A stretch of 64,000 nucleotides of DNA from Trachythela sp. YZ-2020 (lineage: Eukaryota > Cnidaria > Anthozoa > Malacalcyonacea > Clavulariidae). Each line of letters starts with the position of its first letter. Position 1 is the first letter of the stretch. The stretch covers positions 84,476 through 148,475 of the forward strand of contig JADLSH010000148.1 of the NCBI GenBank assembly GCA_016169945.1. The letters are read 5' to 3'. The position numbers and the translations under genes are program-made. A model generated the notes under the pieces. It worked only from the letters and a program-made list of their open reading frames with translations, did not search any database and was not told where the DNA came from. Positions 1 through 12,044 of this stretch are shown here, one piece after another.

Positions 1-2
1 CA

Positions 3-387
3 TGTTAATAATGTTATAATAACATATATCTGGAACATTTACAAAACTGGTAAATAATAGGAAAAGGAACTATAAAGGAAATGAGAAACTTTTAGTTTTA
101 TCTAACAAATAAGATGGAATATGAACGTAAGGGAAGTTGTGTAGGTTGGTTGTTGCCAACCAAGCAAGGAAATGTGCCAGATAGATAAGGTGTGTGAGGA
201 CGTTTTAGTCATGCATTGACCTTCCTCTGGGAAAAAGTTCCCATGGTTAGAACAGCAAAATAGTATAAATGTGAGTGAGAATTGAATATTATAGCGAATG
301 ATAGAGAACGACCGATAGCAGCACTTGGTTAGTCATAATATGTACGAATGTTAAAAGAGAAATAAATATTTGAAACAAAAGTATACA
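3..387 (+). mobile_element. Candidate solo LTR (3' end of an LTR retrotransposon)
   Basis: The segment starts TGTTAATAAT and ends GTATACA, so it has the TG...CA borders of an LTR. It contains a TATA-like GTATAAAT at 263-270 and an AATAAA signal at 361-366 about 25 bases before the end, the order expected for promoter and polyadenylation signal in an LTR. The six bases after it (388-393, GTCCCA) could be a target duplication. Only the last two bases of the partner (CA at 1-2) lie in the window, and they agree. No primer-binding site follows and no retroviral ORF is present. The duplication cannot be confirmed without upstream sequence. Confidence 0.4.
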
Positions 388-420
388 GTCCCAATTGAGA
401 ATCAGCGAAGGTATATATAA

Positions 421-672
421 TTACCCATTGGCCATATTTTTGCATGCTTTCTGCTTATTATTAGACTTTGTTTACATGGTGCCCATTCTTCCTGACTGCA
501 CTCTATAAAAATAGTGTTGAGAAGCAGCAACTATAAAATGTGATTGCAACTAGACTAGCAAATTAGCCTTGGTAATACTTTAACAGCAGGTCAGTGTATA
601 AAATCCTGAAGCGCATTGCGTTCAATTATATTTATATTAAAAAGGTTTGAATTAACACCATAATTGCTACAG
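421..672 (+). repeat. Leader segment of composite repeat, copy 1
   Basis: This block recurs, diverged, at about 24700-24930 and 38760-38990. Shared landmarks are ATTACCCATTG, a CTCTATAAAAATAGT stretch and ACTAGACTA followed by AAATTAGCCTTG. It leads directly into the first 391-bp monomer. I see no coding potential. It marks the start of the composite repeat family seen three times in this orientation in the window. Confidence 0.7.
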
Positions 673-3600
673 GTTGTCTGATGGGTAAAATCACGCAAGG
701 GGATAGGTTGGCCATTCCTGGGAGTTCAATGTCACTTTGGCTTAACTTTTCTGGTTGGTCGTGCAAAATATGCTTGGCAAATCTGCACTTGGGGTGCAAG
801 GCTTAACCACGATCAGGAATAACCTGGCAAAAATGTCATTGAATTTCTACTCGTGACCAGCTTTTCGCCTGTGTGGCTTGATCTAGCATTCTACCATTGT
901 CATTCTGATGTTGATTTGGCCGTTTTGTATAAATGTGATTGAAACTAGACTAGCAAATTAGCCTTGTTAATACTTTACAGCAGCGTGGTATATAAAAACC
1001 CTCGAGCGCGTTTCCATTATGTTTATATTTAAAATGTTTAAATAAACACCATAATTGCAACAGGTTGTCTGATGGGTAAAATCACACGAGGGGATAGGTT
1101 GGCCATTCCTGGGAGTTCAATGTCACTTTGGCTTCATTTCTGTGGTTGCATGGTCGTGCAAAATAAACTATTGCTACCTGGCTTAGCACCCGTTCGCAGT
1201 ATACATCTGTGTAATCGTGTTTAACACGACTAGGAATATTCCAGCCAAACTGTCATTGAATTTCTACTCGTGACCAGCTTTTCGCCTGTGTGGCTTTATC
1301 TAGCATTCTACCATTGTCATTCTGATGTTGATTTGGCCGTTTTGTATAAATGTGAATGAAACTAGACTAGCAAATTAGCCTTGTTAATACTTTACAGCAG
1401 CGTGGTATATAAAAACCCTCGAGCGCGTTTCCACTGTGTTTGTATTTAAAATGTTTAAATAAACACCATAATTGCAACACGTTGACTGATGGGTAAAATC
1501 ACACGAGGGGATAGGTTGGCCATTCCTGGGAGTTCAATGTCACTTTGGCTTAACTTTTCTGGTTGGTCGTGCAAAATAGGCTTGGCAAATCTGCACTTCG
1601 GGTGCAAGGCTTGACACGATCAGGAATAACCAGGCGAAAATGTCATTGAATTTCTACTTTTGACCGGCTTTTTGCCTGCATGGCTTCATCTAGCATTCTA
1701 CCATTGTCATTCTGATGTTGATTTTGGCCGTTTTGTATAAATGTGATTGAAACTAGACTAGCAAATTAGCCTTGTTGGTATTTTACAGCAGGGTAGTATA
1801 TAAAAACCCTGAAGCGCGTTTCAACTATGTTTATATTTAAAATGTTTAAATAAACACCATAATTGCAACAGGTTGTCTGATGGGTAAAATCACACGAGGG
1901 GATAGGTTGGCCATTCCTGGGAGTTCAATGTCACTTTGGCTTCATTTCTGTGGTTGCATGGTCGTGCAAAATAAACTATTGCTACCTGGCTTAGCACCCG
2001 TTCGCAGTATACATCTGTGTAATCGTGTTTAACACGACTAGGAATATTCAGCCAAACTGTCATTGAATTTCTACTCGTGACCAGCTTTTCGCCTGTGTGG
2101 CTTTATCTAGCATTCTACCATTGTCATTCTGATGTTGATTTGGCCGTTTTGTATAAATGTGATTGAAACTAGACTAGCAAATTAGCCTTGTTAATACTTT
2201 ACAGCAGCGTGGTATATAAAAACCCTCGAGCGCGTTTCCACTATGTTTGTATTTAAAATGTTTAAATAAACACCATAATTGCAACACGTTGACTGATGGG
2301 TAAAATCACGCAAGGGGATAGGTTGGCCATTCCTGGGAGTTCAATGTCACTTTGGCTTCATTTCTGTGGTTGCATGGTCGTGCAAAATAAACTATTGCTA
2401 CCTGGCTTAGCACCCGTTCGCAGTATACATCTGTGTAATCGTGTTTAACACGACTAGGAATATTCCAGCCAAACTGTCATTGAATTTCTACTCGTGACCA
2501 GCTTTTCGCCTGTGTGGCTTGATCTAGCATTCTACCATTGTCATTCTGATGTTGATTTGGCCGTTTTGTATAAATGTGAATGAAACTAGACTAGCAAATT
2601 AGCCTTGTTAATACTTTACAGCAGCGTGGTATATAAAAACCCTCGAGCGCGTTTCCACTGTGTTTGTATTTAAAATGTTTAAATAAACACCATAATTGCA
2701 ACACGTTGACTGATGGGTAAAATCACACGAGGGGATAGGTTGGCCATTCCTGGGAGTTCAATGTCACTTTGGCTTAACTTTTCTGGTTGGTCGTGCAAAA
2801 TAGGCTTGGCAAATCTGCACTTCGGGTGCAAGGCTTGACACGATCAGGAATAACCAGGCGAAAATGTCATTGAATTTCTACTTTTGACCGGCTTTTTGCC
2901 TGCATGGCTTCATCTAGCATTCTACCATTGTCATTCTGATGTTGATTTTGGCCGTTTTGTATAAATGTGATTGAAACTAGACTAGCAAATTAGCCTTGTT
3001 GGTATTTTACAGCAGGGTAGTATAAAAACCCTGAAGCGCGTTTCAACTATGTTTATATTTAAAATGTTTAAATAAACACCATAATTGCAACAGGTTGTCT
3101 GATGGGTAAAATCACACGAGGGGATAGGTTGGCCATTCCTGGGAGTTCAATGTCACTTTGGCTTCATTTCTGTGGTTGCATGGTCGTGCAAAATAAACTA
3201 TTGCTACCTGGCTTAGCACCCGTTCGCAGTATACATCTGTGTAATCGTGTTTAACACGACTAGGAATATTCCAGCCAAACTGTCATTGAATTTCTACTCG
3301 TGACCAGCTTTTCGCCTGTGTGGCTTTATCTAGCATTCTACCATTGTCATTCTGATGTTGATTTGGCCGTTTTGTATAAATGTGATTGAAACTAGACTAG
3401 CAAATTAGCCTTGTTAATACTTTACAGCAGCGTGGTATATAAAAACCCTCGAGCGCGTTTCCACTATGTTTGTATTTAAAATGTTTAAATAAACACCATA
3501 ATTGCAACACGTTGACTGATGGGTAAAATCACGCAAGGGGATAGGTTGGCCATTCCTGGGAGTTCAATGTCACTTTGGCTTCATTTCTGTGGTTGCATGG

Positions 3601-6600
3601 TCGTGCAAAATAAACTATTGCTACCTGGCTTAGCACCCGTTCGCAGTATACATCTGTGTAATCGTGTTTAACACGACTAGGAATATTCCAGCCAAACTGT
3701 CATTGAATTTCTACTCGTGACCAGCTTTTCGCCTGTGTGGCTTGATCTAGCATTCTACCATTGTCATTCTGATGTTGATTTGGCCGTTTTGTATAAATGT
3801 GATTGAAACTGGACTAGCAAATTAGCCTTGTTAATACTTTACAGCAGCGTGGTATATAAAAACCCTCGAGCGCGTTTCCATTATGTTTATATTTAAAACG
3901 TTTAAATAAACACCATAATTGCAACAGGTTGTCTGATGGGTAAAATCACACGATGGGATAGGTTGGCCATTCCTGGGAGTTCAATGTCACTTTGGCTTAA
4001 CTTTTCTGGTTGGTCGTGCAAAATAGGCTTGGCAAATTTGCACTTCGGGTGGAAGGCTTGACACGATCAGGAATAACCAGGCGAAAATGTCATTGAATTT
4101 CTACTTTTGACCGGCTTTTTGCCTGCATGGCTTCATCTAGCATTCTACCATTGTCATTCTGATGTTGATTTTGGCCGTTTTGTATAAATGTGATTGAAAC
4201 TAGACTAGCAAATTAGCCTTGTTGATATTTTACAGCAGGGTAGTATATAAAAACCCTGAAGCGCGTTTCAACTATGTTTATATTTAAAATGTTTAAATAA
4301 ACACCATAATTGCAACAGGTTGTCTGATGGGTAAAATCACACGAGGGGATAGGTTGGCCATTCCTGGGAGTTCAATGTCACTTTGGCTTCATTTCTGTGG
4401 TTGCATGGTCGTGCAAAATAAACTATTGCTACCTGGCTTAGCACCCGTTCGCAGTATACATCTGTGTAATCGTGTTTAACACGACTAGGAATATTCCAGC
4501 CAAACTGTCATTGAATTTCTACTCGTGACCAGCTTTTCGCCTGTGTGGCTTTATCTAGCATTCTACCATTGTCATTCTGATGTTGATTTGGCCGTTTTGT
4601 ATAAATGTGAATGAAACTAGACTAGCAAATTAGCCTTGTTAATACTTTACAGCAGCGTGGTATATAAAAACCCTCGAGCGCGTTTCCACTATGTTTGTAT
4701 TTAAAATGTTTAAATAAACACCATAATTGCAACACGTTGACTGATGGGTAAAATCACACGAGGGGATAGGTTGGCCATTCCTGGGAGTTCAATGTCACTT
4801 TGGCTTAACTTTTCTGGTTGGTCGTGCAAAATAGGCTTGGCAAATCTGCACTTCGGGTGCAAGGCTTGACACGATCAGGAATAACCAGGCGAAAATGTCA
4901 TTGAATTTCTACTTTTGACCGGCTTTTTGCCTGCATGGCTTCATCTAGCATTCTACCATTGTCATTCTGATGTTGATTTTGGCCGTTTTGTATAAATGTG
5001 ATTGAAACTAGACTAGCAAATTAGCCTTGTTGATATTTTACAGCAGGGTAGTATATAAAAACCCTGAAGCGCGTTTCAACTATGTTTATATTTAAAATGT
5101 TTAAATAAACACCATAATTGCAACAGGTTGTCTGATGGGTAAAATCACACGAGGGGATAGGTTGGCCATTCCTGGGAGTTCAATGTCACTTTGGCTTCAT
5201 TTCTGTGGTTGCATGGTCGTGCAAAATAAACTATTGCTACCTGGCTTAGCACCCGTTCGCAGTATACATCTGTGTAATCGTGTTTAACACGACTAGGAAT
5301 ATTCCAGCCAAACTGTCATTGAATTTCTACTCGTGACCAGCTTTTCGCCTGTGTGGCTTGATCTAGCATTCTACCATTGTCATTCTGATGTTGATTTGGC
5401 CGTTTTGTATAAATGTGATTGAAACTAGACTAGCAAATTAGCCTTGTTAATACTTTACAGCAGCGTGGTATATAAAAACCCTCGAGCGCGTTTCCACTAT
5501 GTTTATATTTAAAATGTTTAAATAAACACCATAATTGCAACACGTTGACTGATGGGTAAAATCACGCAAGGGGATAGGTTGGCCATTCCTGGGAGTTCAA
5601 TGTCACTTTGGCTTCATTTCTGTGGTTGCATGGTCGTGCAAAATAAACTATTGCTACCTGGCTTAGCACCCGTTCGCAGTATACATCTGTGTAATCGTGT
5701 TTAACACGACTAGGAATATTCCAGCCAAACTGTCATTGAATTTCTACTCGTGACCAGCTTTTCGCCTGTGTGGCTTAATCTAGCATTCTACCATTGTCAT
5801 TCTGATGTTGATTTGGCCGTTTTGTATAAATGTGATTGAAACTAGACTAGCAAATTAGCCTTGTTAATACTTCACAGCAGCGTGGTATATAAAAACCCTC
5901 GAGCGCGTTTCCACTATGTTTATATTTAAAATGTTTAAATAAACACCATAATTGCAACAGGTTGACTGATGGGTAAAACCACACGAGGGGATAGGTTGGC
6001 CATTCCTGGGAGTTCAATGTCACTTTGGCTTCATTTCTGTGGTTGCATGGTCGTGCAAAATAAACTATTGCTACCTGGCTTAGCACCCGTTCGCAGTATA
6101 CATCTGTGTAATCGTGTTTAACACGACTAGGAATATTCCAGCCAAACTGTCATTGAATTTCTACTCGTGACCAGCTTTTCGCCTGTGTGGCTTAATCTAG
6201 CATTCTACCATTGTCATTCTGATGTTGATTTGGCCGTTTTGTATAAATGTGATTGAAACTAGACTAGCAAATTAGCCTTGTTAATACTTTACAGCAGCGT
6301 GGTATATAAAAACCCTCGAGCGCGTTTCCATTATGTTTATATTTAAAACGTTTAAATAAACACCATAATTGCAACACGTTGACTGATGGGTAAAATCACA
6401 CGAGGGGATAGGTTGGCCATTCCTGGGAGTTCAATGTAACTTTGGCTTCATTTCTGTGGTTGCATGGTCGTGCAAAATAAACTATTGCTACCTGGCTTAG
6501 CACCCGTTCGCAGTATACATCTGTGTAATCGTGTTTAACACGACTAGGAATATTCCAGCCAAACTGTCATTGAATTTCTACTCGTGACCAGCTTTTCGCC

Positions 6601-8640
6601 TGTGTGGCTTGATCTAGCATTCTACCATTGTCATTCTGATGTTGATTTGGCCGTTTTGTATAAATGTGATTGAAACTAGACTAGCAAATTAGCCTTGTTA
6701 ATACTTTACAGCAGCGTGGTATATAAAAACCCTCGAGCGCGTTTCCACTATGTTTGTATTTAAAATGTTTAAATAAACACCATAATTGCAACAGGTTGTC
6801 TGATGGGTAAAATCACACGAGGGGATAGGTTGGCCATTCCTGGGAGTTCAATGTCACTTTGGCTTAACTTTTCTGGTTGGTCGTGCAAAATAGGCTTGGC
6901 AAATTTGCACTTCGGGTGCAAGGCTTGACACGATCAGGAATAACCAGGCGAAAATGTCATTGAATTTCTACTTTTCACCAGCTTTTTGCCTGCATGGCTT
7001 CATCTAGCATTCTACCATTGTCATTCTGATATTGATTTTGGCCGTTTTGTATAAATGTGATTGAAACTAGACTAGCAAATTAGCCTTGTTGATATTTTAC
7101 AGCAGGGTCGTATATAAAAACCCTGAAGCGCGTTTCAACTATGTTTATATTTAAAATGTTTAAATAAACACCATAATTGCAACAGGTTGTCTGATGGGTA
7201 AAATCACACGAGGGGATAGGTTGGCCATTCCTGGGAGTTCAATGTCACTTTGGCTTCATTTCTGTGGTTGCATGGTCGTGCAAAATAAACTATTGCTACC
7301 TGGCTTAGCACCCGTTCGCAGTATACATCTGTGTAATCGTGTTTAACACGACTAGGAATATTCCAGCCAAACTGTCATTGAATTTCTACTCGTGACCAGC
7401 TTTTCGCCTGTGTGGCTTGATCTAGCATTCTACCATTGTCATTCTGATGTTGATTTGGCCGTTTTGTATAAATGTGATTGAAACTAGACTAGCAAATTAG
7501 CCTTGTTAATACTTTACAGCAGCGTGGTATATAAAAACCCTCGAGCGCGTTTCCATTATGTTTATATTTAAAACGTTTAAATAAACACCATAATTGCAAC
7601 AGGTTGTCTGATGGGTAAAATCACACGAGGGGATAGGTTGGCCATTCCTGGGAGTTCAATGTCACTTTGGCTTAACTTTTCTGGTTGGTCGTGCAAAATA
7701 GGCTTGGCAAATTTGCACTTCGGGTGCAAGGCTTGACACGATCAGGAATAACCAGGCGAAAATGTCATTGAATTTCTACTTTTCACCAGCTTTTTGCCTG
7801 CATGGCTTCATCTAGCATTCTACCATTGTCATTCTGATATTGATTTTGGCCGTTTTGTATAAATGTGATTGAAACTAGACTAGCAAATTAGCCTTGTTAA
7901 TACTTTACAGCAGCGTGGTATATAAAAACCCTCGAGCGCGTTTCAACTATGTTTATATTTAAAATGTTTAAATAAACACCATAATTGCAACAGGTTGTCT
8001 GATGGGTAAAATCACACGAGGGGATAGGTTGGCCATTCCTGGGAGTTCAATGTCACTTTGGCTTCATTTCTGTGGTTGCATGGTCGTGCAAAATAAACTA
8101 TTGCTACCTGGCTTAGCACCCGTTCGCAGTATACATCTGTGTAATCGTGTTTAACACGACTAGGAATATTCCAGCCAAACTGTCATTGAATTTCTACTCG
8201 TGACCAGCTTTTCGCCTGTATGGCTTCATCTAGCATTCTACCATTGTCATTCTGATGTTGATTTGGCTGTTTTGTATAAATGTGATTGAGACTAGACTAG
8301 CAAATTAGCCTTGTTAATACTTTACAGCAGCGTGGTATATAAAAACCCTCGAGCGCGTTTCCATTATGTTTATATTTAAAATGTTTAAATAAACACCATA
8401 ATTGCACCACGTTGACTGATGGGTAAAATCACACGAGGGAATAGGTTGGCCGTTCGTAGGAGTTTAATGTCCCTTTGGCCTCATTTTTCTTGTTGGTCGT
8501 GCAAAATAAACTATTGCTACCTGGCTTAGCACCCGTTCGCAGTATGCATCTCATTCTGTGTAATCGTGTTTAACACGACCAGGAAAGCCGAGCCTAAATG
8601 TCATCAAATTTTTACTTGTGACCAGCTGTTCGCCTGTGCG
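673..8640 (+). repeat. Tandem array of alternating 417-bp and 391-bp monomers
   Basis: Taking GATGGGTAAA as the phase mark, monomers begin at 680, 1071, 1488, 1879, 2295, 2712, 3101, 3518, 3935, 4326, 4743, 5134, 5551, 5968, 6385, 6802, 7193, 7610, 8001 and 8418. Spacings are 416-417 (type A, with TTCATTTCTGTGGTTGCATG) or 389-391 (type B, with TTAACTTTTCTGGTTGG). The order is B A B A A B A A B A B A A A A B A B A plus a partial unit, so B-A and B-A-A act as higher-order units. Each monomer has a TATATAAAAACCCT motif about 85 bases before the phase mark. The ORF at 5847-6086 (minus strand) is stop-free satellite, not a gene. Confidence 0.95.
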
Positions 8641-8760
8641 ACGCGACTAGTTTAGGTAAGGCATCAAGCGTGAAATCCACGCACTAAGCCCTTCCGAATC
8701 GGGCCCCAAACCTTTTTCAACAGTAATGATAAAATTTCCCACCTTACCACATTGCACTAC
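8641..8760 (+). repeat. Linker of composite repeat, copy 1
   Basis: The sequence from CTAGTTTAGGTAAGGCATCA through CCCACCTTACCAC is found again at about 25530-25632 and 39590-39703. Each time it sits between the 391/417-like repeat and the 30-bp minisatellite. This fixed order shows that the parts form one composite unit. No coding content was seen. Confidence 0.8.
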
Positions 8761-8980
8761 ATTGGTGGATATCTTGGGCAATTGTGCAATATTGGAGGAT
8801 ATCTTGGGCACATGTGTGCAATATTGGTTGTTATCTTGGCCAAATGTGCAATATTGGTGGATATCTTGGGCACATGTGCAATATTGAGGGATATCTTGGA
8901 CAAATGTGCAATATTGAGGGATATCTTGGGCATATGTGCAATATTGAGGGATATCTTGGGCGTATGTGCAATATTACTGA
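8761..8980 (+). repeat. 30-bp minisatellite (GGATATCTTGGGCA motif)
   Basis: About seven copies of a 30-bp unit built on ATATTGxxGGATATCTTGGGCA followed by ATGTGCA. Because 30 is divisible by three, it is open in several frames on both strands. The predicted decapeptide repeats (GYLGHMCNIE type) are therefore probably a by-product. The plus-strand frame runs on into NITEEDVVRLV, which is also present in the third composite copy. Confidence 0.9.
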
Positions 8981-9016
8981 AGAAGACGTTGTAAGGTTAG
9001 TGGATGATTTCATAGG

Positions 9017-9150
9017 AACTCACTATATTGCATGTCTTTCATAGGACACTGCCTAAACATGCAGTATTTCATATAGGACACTACCTATCTTGCATGTATT
9101 TCATAAGACACTACGTATATTGAATGGCTTTCATATAGGAGACTACCTAT
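9017..9150 (+). repeat. Tail repeats of composite copy 1 (TTGCATGTATTTCATA units)
   Basis: About four diverged copies of a roughly 32-bp unit with TTGCATGTATTTCATA followed by GGACACTACCTAT. The same unit flanks the 24.3-kb and 38.4-kb copies at both ends (for example 24424-24510 and 25770-25815), so it is the border motif of the family. Confidence 0.75.
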
Positions 9151-9644
9151 GTTAAAAAACTACTATTGAAAACTTTGGTCAGAGGCAAAGGGGGACCAAA
9201 GGAATTGAATTCAGGCCCTGTGATCCCCCTTTGGTCCTGTGAGAATCAGGCCCTGTGAGAATGGAAACTTAATGGAAACTTTATTAAAACAACCCGAACC
9301 AATTAGTAAAAGGCAAGAAAGACAAGTTGATGACTAGAGTCATGTTCAATATCAGACATACCTTCGCTCGCTACTCAGATCAAACGCTGATGATGACACT
9401 AGAGTGGAGTGTCCTCGCGTTGGGTCGTGAATTTAATTCACCAGAGTTGGTAAGATAAGTTTGTTGTCTTGAGCGGGATTTGAACTACCACAATTTCTTT
9501 TCCTAGTCACAGTGTAAACTGTTGACGTCGGATCTTGAAAAGAACTTTTATTTTATTTTTTTTTATTATGCATGTAAACCCCTTCCCCTTCTTGGCAGGA
9601 TGCATTGACTTAGACTTGCACAATTTTGTTGTATTCTCTTTCAG
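9151..9644. other. Non-coding segment with a duplicated block
   Basis: The block containing TTCAATATCAGACATAC and the block containing GGTAAGATAAGTTTGTTGTC (9449-9543) recur downstream at about 10428-10482 and 11149-11251. The second copy is split by the hAT-like insertion. A CGGGATTTGAACTACCAC string looks like the complement of a tRNA T-arm and could mark a degenerate SINE. No gene was identified. A polypyrimidine tract and TTTCAG at 9639-9644 end the segment as a possible splice acceptor. Confidence 0.5.
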
Positions 9645-10479
9645 TCTGGCAATAAAGAGAAAAAGATGAGAAGCTTAGCAAACACTATTGCACAGATAAA
9701 ACAAGAAATCTACATGCTTCAAGGCATTGTGAAGAAGATATCCTCTCAAACAAGTACGGTTAAGGGCGAGATGAAAAAAAAACATTCGAAAACCAGAACA
9801 TCAGCGACATTCATCTTATCTCATACGGTGGACTTTAACCTAGAAAGTCTGTCTCAAGCCGACGATGGTACTTTGACTGTAGAAGAAGTAGCTTTGACTA
9901 AGCATGTAAAGATGTACCGAGACAGTCCTACGACACTGCTTTCGTGCCTTGTGAGGCTTGCAGTCGGAGGCAAGCAAATCTTATCGCAGTTGGACAAATG
10001 GTGATGCGAGTCTGAAGGTCTCTCCTACAGTTTGGCAAAGCAAACCCTTTACTCAAACAGTCCTTACTAGCTGCGGCCGACATTTCCCGATGGACCGCGG
10101 AGCAGAATCGAGATCTGTTTAGAATTAACAACCATCTGGACAACTTCTATGCACAAATCAACCCTCTTCAAGAGAAGTTGAAGAGATCTCGCAAGAGACG
10201 GAAAGCTCTCGAGGAACGGGTGAAAAGTCTCGACGAATGTGCGGAGACAGAAATTGTCGGTCGTTACTCAAGAAATAAAGAGCTTGGAGGCGACGACGAG
10301 TGGGGAGAGATGGGAATTGAAGTAAGGGAAGGAATTCTTGGAAATTCGCATTGAAAGAAGTGAGCTGCAACTTAAAGAATCTGTAGCAAGCAAATCTAAA
10401 CTTGGTAAGATTTCAAGTTTACTAGAACCAGGTTCAATATCAGACATACTTTCGCTCGCTACTCAGATCAAACGCTGAT
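9645..10479 (+). pseudogene. Coiled-coil protein gene fragment, two exon-like segments
   Basis: Segment one follows TTTCAG at 9644 and is open from 9645 to 10004. It is helical and polar (SLANTIAQIKQEIYML...), with an A9 run at 9776-9784 that may be a frameshift site. Segment two follows CTCCTACAG at 10030 and is open for 107 codons to 10354. It is rich in K/E heptad-like sequence (QEKLKRSRKRRKALEERVK at about residues 47-65). Beyond it, a one-base shift opens a further helical stretch (EFLEIRIERSELQLKES) up to about 10479. Frame changes and the absence of a complete start-to-stop frame suggest a decayed host gene. The family is not recognised; a coiled-coil structural protein is the most that can be said. 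Confidence 0.45.
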
Positions 10480-10482
10480 AAT

Positions 10483-10978
10483 CAGGGGCGCCGAAACGTA
10501 GCCGAAGCGGAGGGGGCAGCGCCATGAAAAGGGCACGAGCGCCGAAGACGCGAGAAATTTGTAGGGGGGTCCGGGATATCCTCCCCCGGAAAATGTTTTA
10601 ATCTACACTCTACAATCTACACTGCATTATGAGTGGAGATTTTACATAATTCTGAATATTATAAAACGATAACACACAGGAGTGCGTTATTGCGGAGCTT
10701 AACTGCGCTAATCGACCACGGAAAACTAGGCGCGTGTGAGGAAACCAGAAAAATCTAGATAACTTATCAAGAAGATAACTAGTCAATTAACGTAATCTAG
10801 TTAAACTGCACGGTCATAATCCTTATTAAACCTTTAAGGGCTAGTCCGATCACAATAATAATAATTTATTCATTACAATGCACTTTATTGTTGAGAAAAA
10901 GGGCAACCGGTTGCCCCCGCGTGCCCCCGTACTATAAGGGCAGCGGGGGCAGCTGCCCCCGTGGCTCCGGCGCCCCTG
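10483..10978. mobile_element. hAT-like non-autonomous element (CAGGGGCGCC ends)
   Basis: The segment starts CAGGGGCGCCG and ends GGCGCCCCTG, a 10-bp perfect terminal inverted repeat with further subterminal GGGGGCAGC symmetry. It is 496 bp long and has no ORF. It interrupts the duplicated TCAGATCAAACGCTGA block, which is intact at about 9375-9400. The eight bases on each side (CTGATAAT and CTGACACT) match at six positions, so the hAT-type 8-bp duplication is only partly preserved. CAG...CTG ends fit hAT elements; the superfamily is inferred. Confidence 0.65.
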
Positions 10979-11009
10979 CTGACACTATCGTGTTTCTTTA
11001 TAGTTTTCT

Positions 11010-11110
11010 GTGTATTTTATCAGTATAATTTTAATAATTTCTTTATTATATAAATATGGCAAAGCTAATAAAATAAAATAAAATAAAAAATAAATAAAAT
11101 AGATGAAATA
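11010..11110. repeat. AT-rich low-complexity tract (AAAAT repeats)
   Basis: A run of AATAAAATAAAAT repeats lies between the hAT-like element and the second copy of the GGTAAGATAAG block. No coding sequence. Confidence 0.7.
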
Positions 11111-11212
11111 GAGTGGAGTGTCACCAGAGTAGTGATTGAAAAATGTTTGGTAAGATAAGTTTGTTGTCTTGAGCGGGATTTGAACTACCACAATTTTCTT
11201 TTCCTACTCTAG

Positions 11213-11405
11213 AGTCCCAGTGTCAGCTGTTGACGTCGGATCTTGAAAAAGATCGAACCGATACATCAAAATTGCAAAATATGAATGAAGACTTGACAAA
11301 GACAAAACAGCTCTTGAACGACATGCAGAGAGTAAACCGGAGAAAAGCACATTGGAACTTGGCAAGATGGCAGCTAAGAACAGAACACTTTCCCAACATG
11401 ATCAA
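11213..11405 (+). pseudogene. Coiled-coil exon with donor and acceptor, one frameshift
   Basis: The exon-like segment follows CTACTCTAG (11203-11212 region) and ends before GTGAGT at 11406. The first half reads SDLEKDRTDTSKLQNMNEDL. A one-base shift near 11305 then opens ALERHAESKPEKSTLELG and continues to the donor. Together they look like a heptad-repeat rod of the rootletin/myosin-tail kind. It shares its upstream 100 bases with 9449-9543, so a local duplication carried the splice acceptor region. A shift in mid-exon suggests a pseudogene or a sequencing error. Confidence 0.45.
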
Positions 11406-11871
11406 GTGAGTCTCTTTTGTGTTTGAGCTTTCAATTCTAAACTGTCCTTCCTAGAAGTCTAGTAAGGGTAACCACTTATTATTGGTCCAGTGTTACTTCA
11501 GGAGCAAACTCGAGTACATTTAGAAAACCTGTGGTGTTTGGTAGAGTCAAACTGGAAGCAGTGGCGTAACGCTCATAAGATAGGGTTAGGGCGAGAACGA
11601 AGGTCCGCCCTAGTTTGCTGCCCCCGCTAAAACTAGAATACAGTATTATAACGACTAAACATAAGAAATGCAGGTTAACATCGAGGTGCGACCCTGTGAA
11701 GTTCTTGAACTTTCCAATTTATGAATGCAAACTACTGACCTGATTCAAAATAGAATGTCTGCCAGTAGATAAACGCTAATACAAGCAGCTCTCAAACAAA
11801 TCCAATATTCTGTGGCGGTGAAATCATGACAACAGCGGCCACCACGCCGTTTATATTATAAAATGTTTTTC
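11406..11871. other. Non-coding interval
   Basis: No ORF or strong repeat was identified. A CAGTGGCGTAAC string at 11559 resembles an hAT terminus, but no matching inverted end was found nearby. Confidence 0.4.
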
Positions 11872-12042
11872 ATGGTTTAGCGTGCTCAATCAACTTATTG
11901 AGCACTAGGGACGTTGGGAGAGCGCTCAAGCGCTAGAATTGGTCTCAGCTAGCGTCTCAACCAACTTGACCAACTCTTACACTTTTTCGTGCTCTCCCAA
12001 TTTCCCGCACGCTCAATAACTCCATCAAGCACGCTAAACCAT
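11872..12042. repeat. Imperfect palindrome / small foldback element
   Basis: The 32-base left arm (starting ATGGTTTAGCGTGCTCAAT at 11872-11903) is repeated inverted at 12011-12042 with a few mismatches. A second pair, GTTGGGAGAGC and GCTCTCCCAAT, lies inside. The whole could fold into one hairpin. Confidence 0.75.
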
Positions 12043-12044
12043 CG

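Noticed and set aside
8752..9044. CRISPR-like regular 30-bp repeats
   Set aside because: Contiguous tandem units without unique spacers, in eukaryotic DNA; a minisatellite.
9375..9420. Hammerhead core (CTGATGATGACAC)
   Set aside because: CTGATGA is present, but no GAAA with pairing stems follows.
11559..11590. hAT terminus CAGTGGCGTAAC
   Set aside because: No inverted partner or target duplication was found in the following 500 bp.
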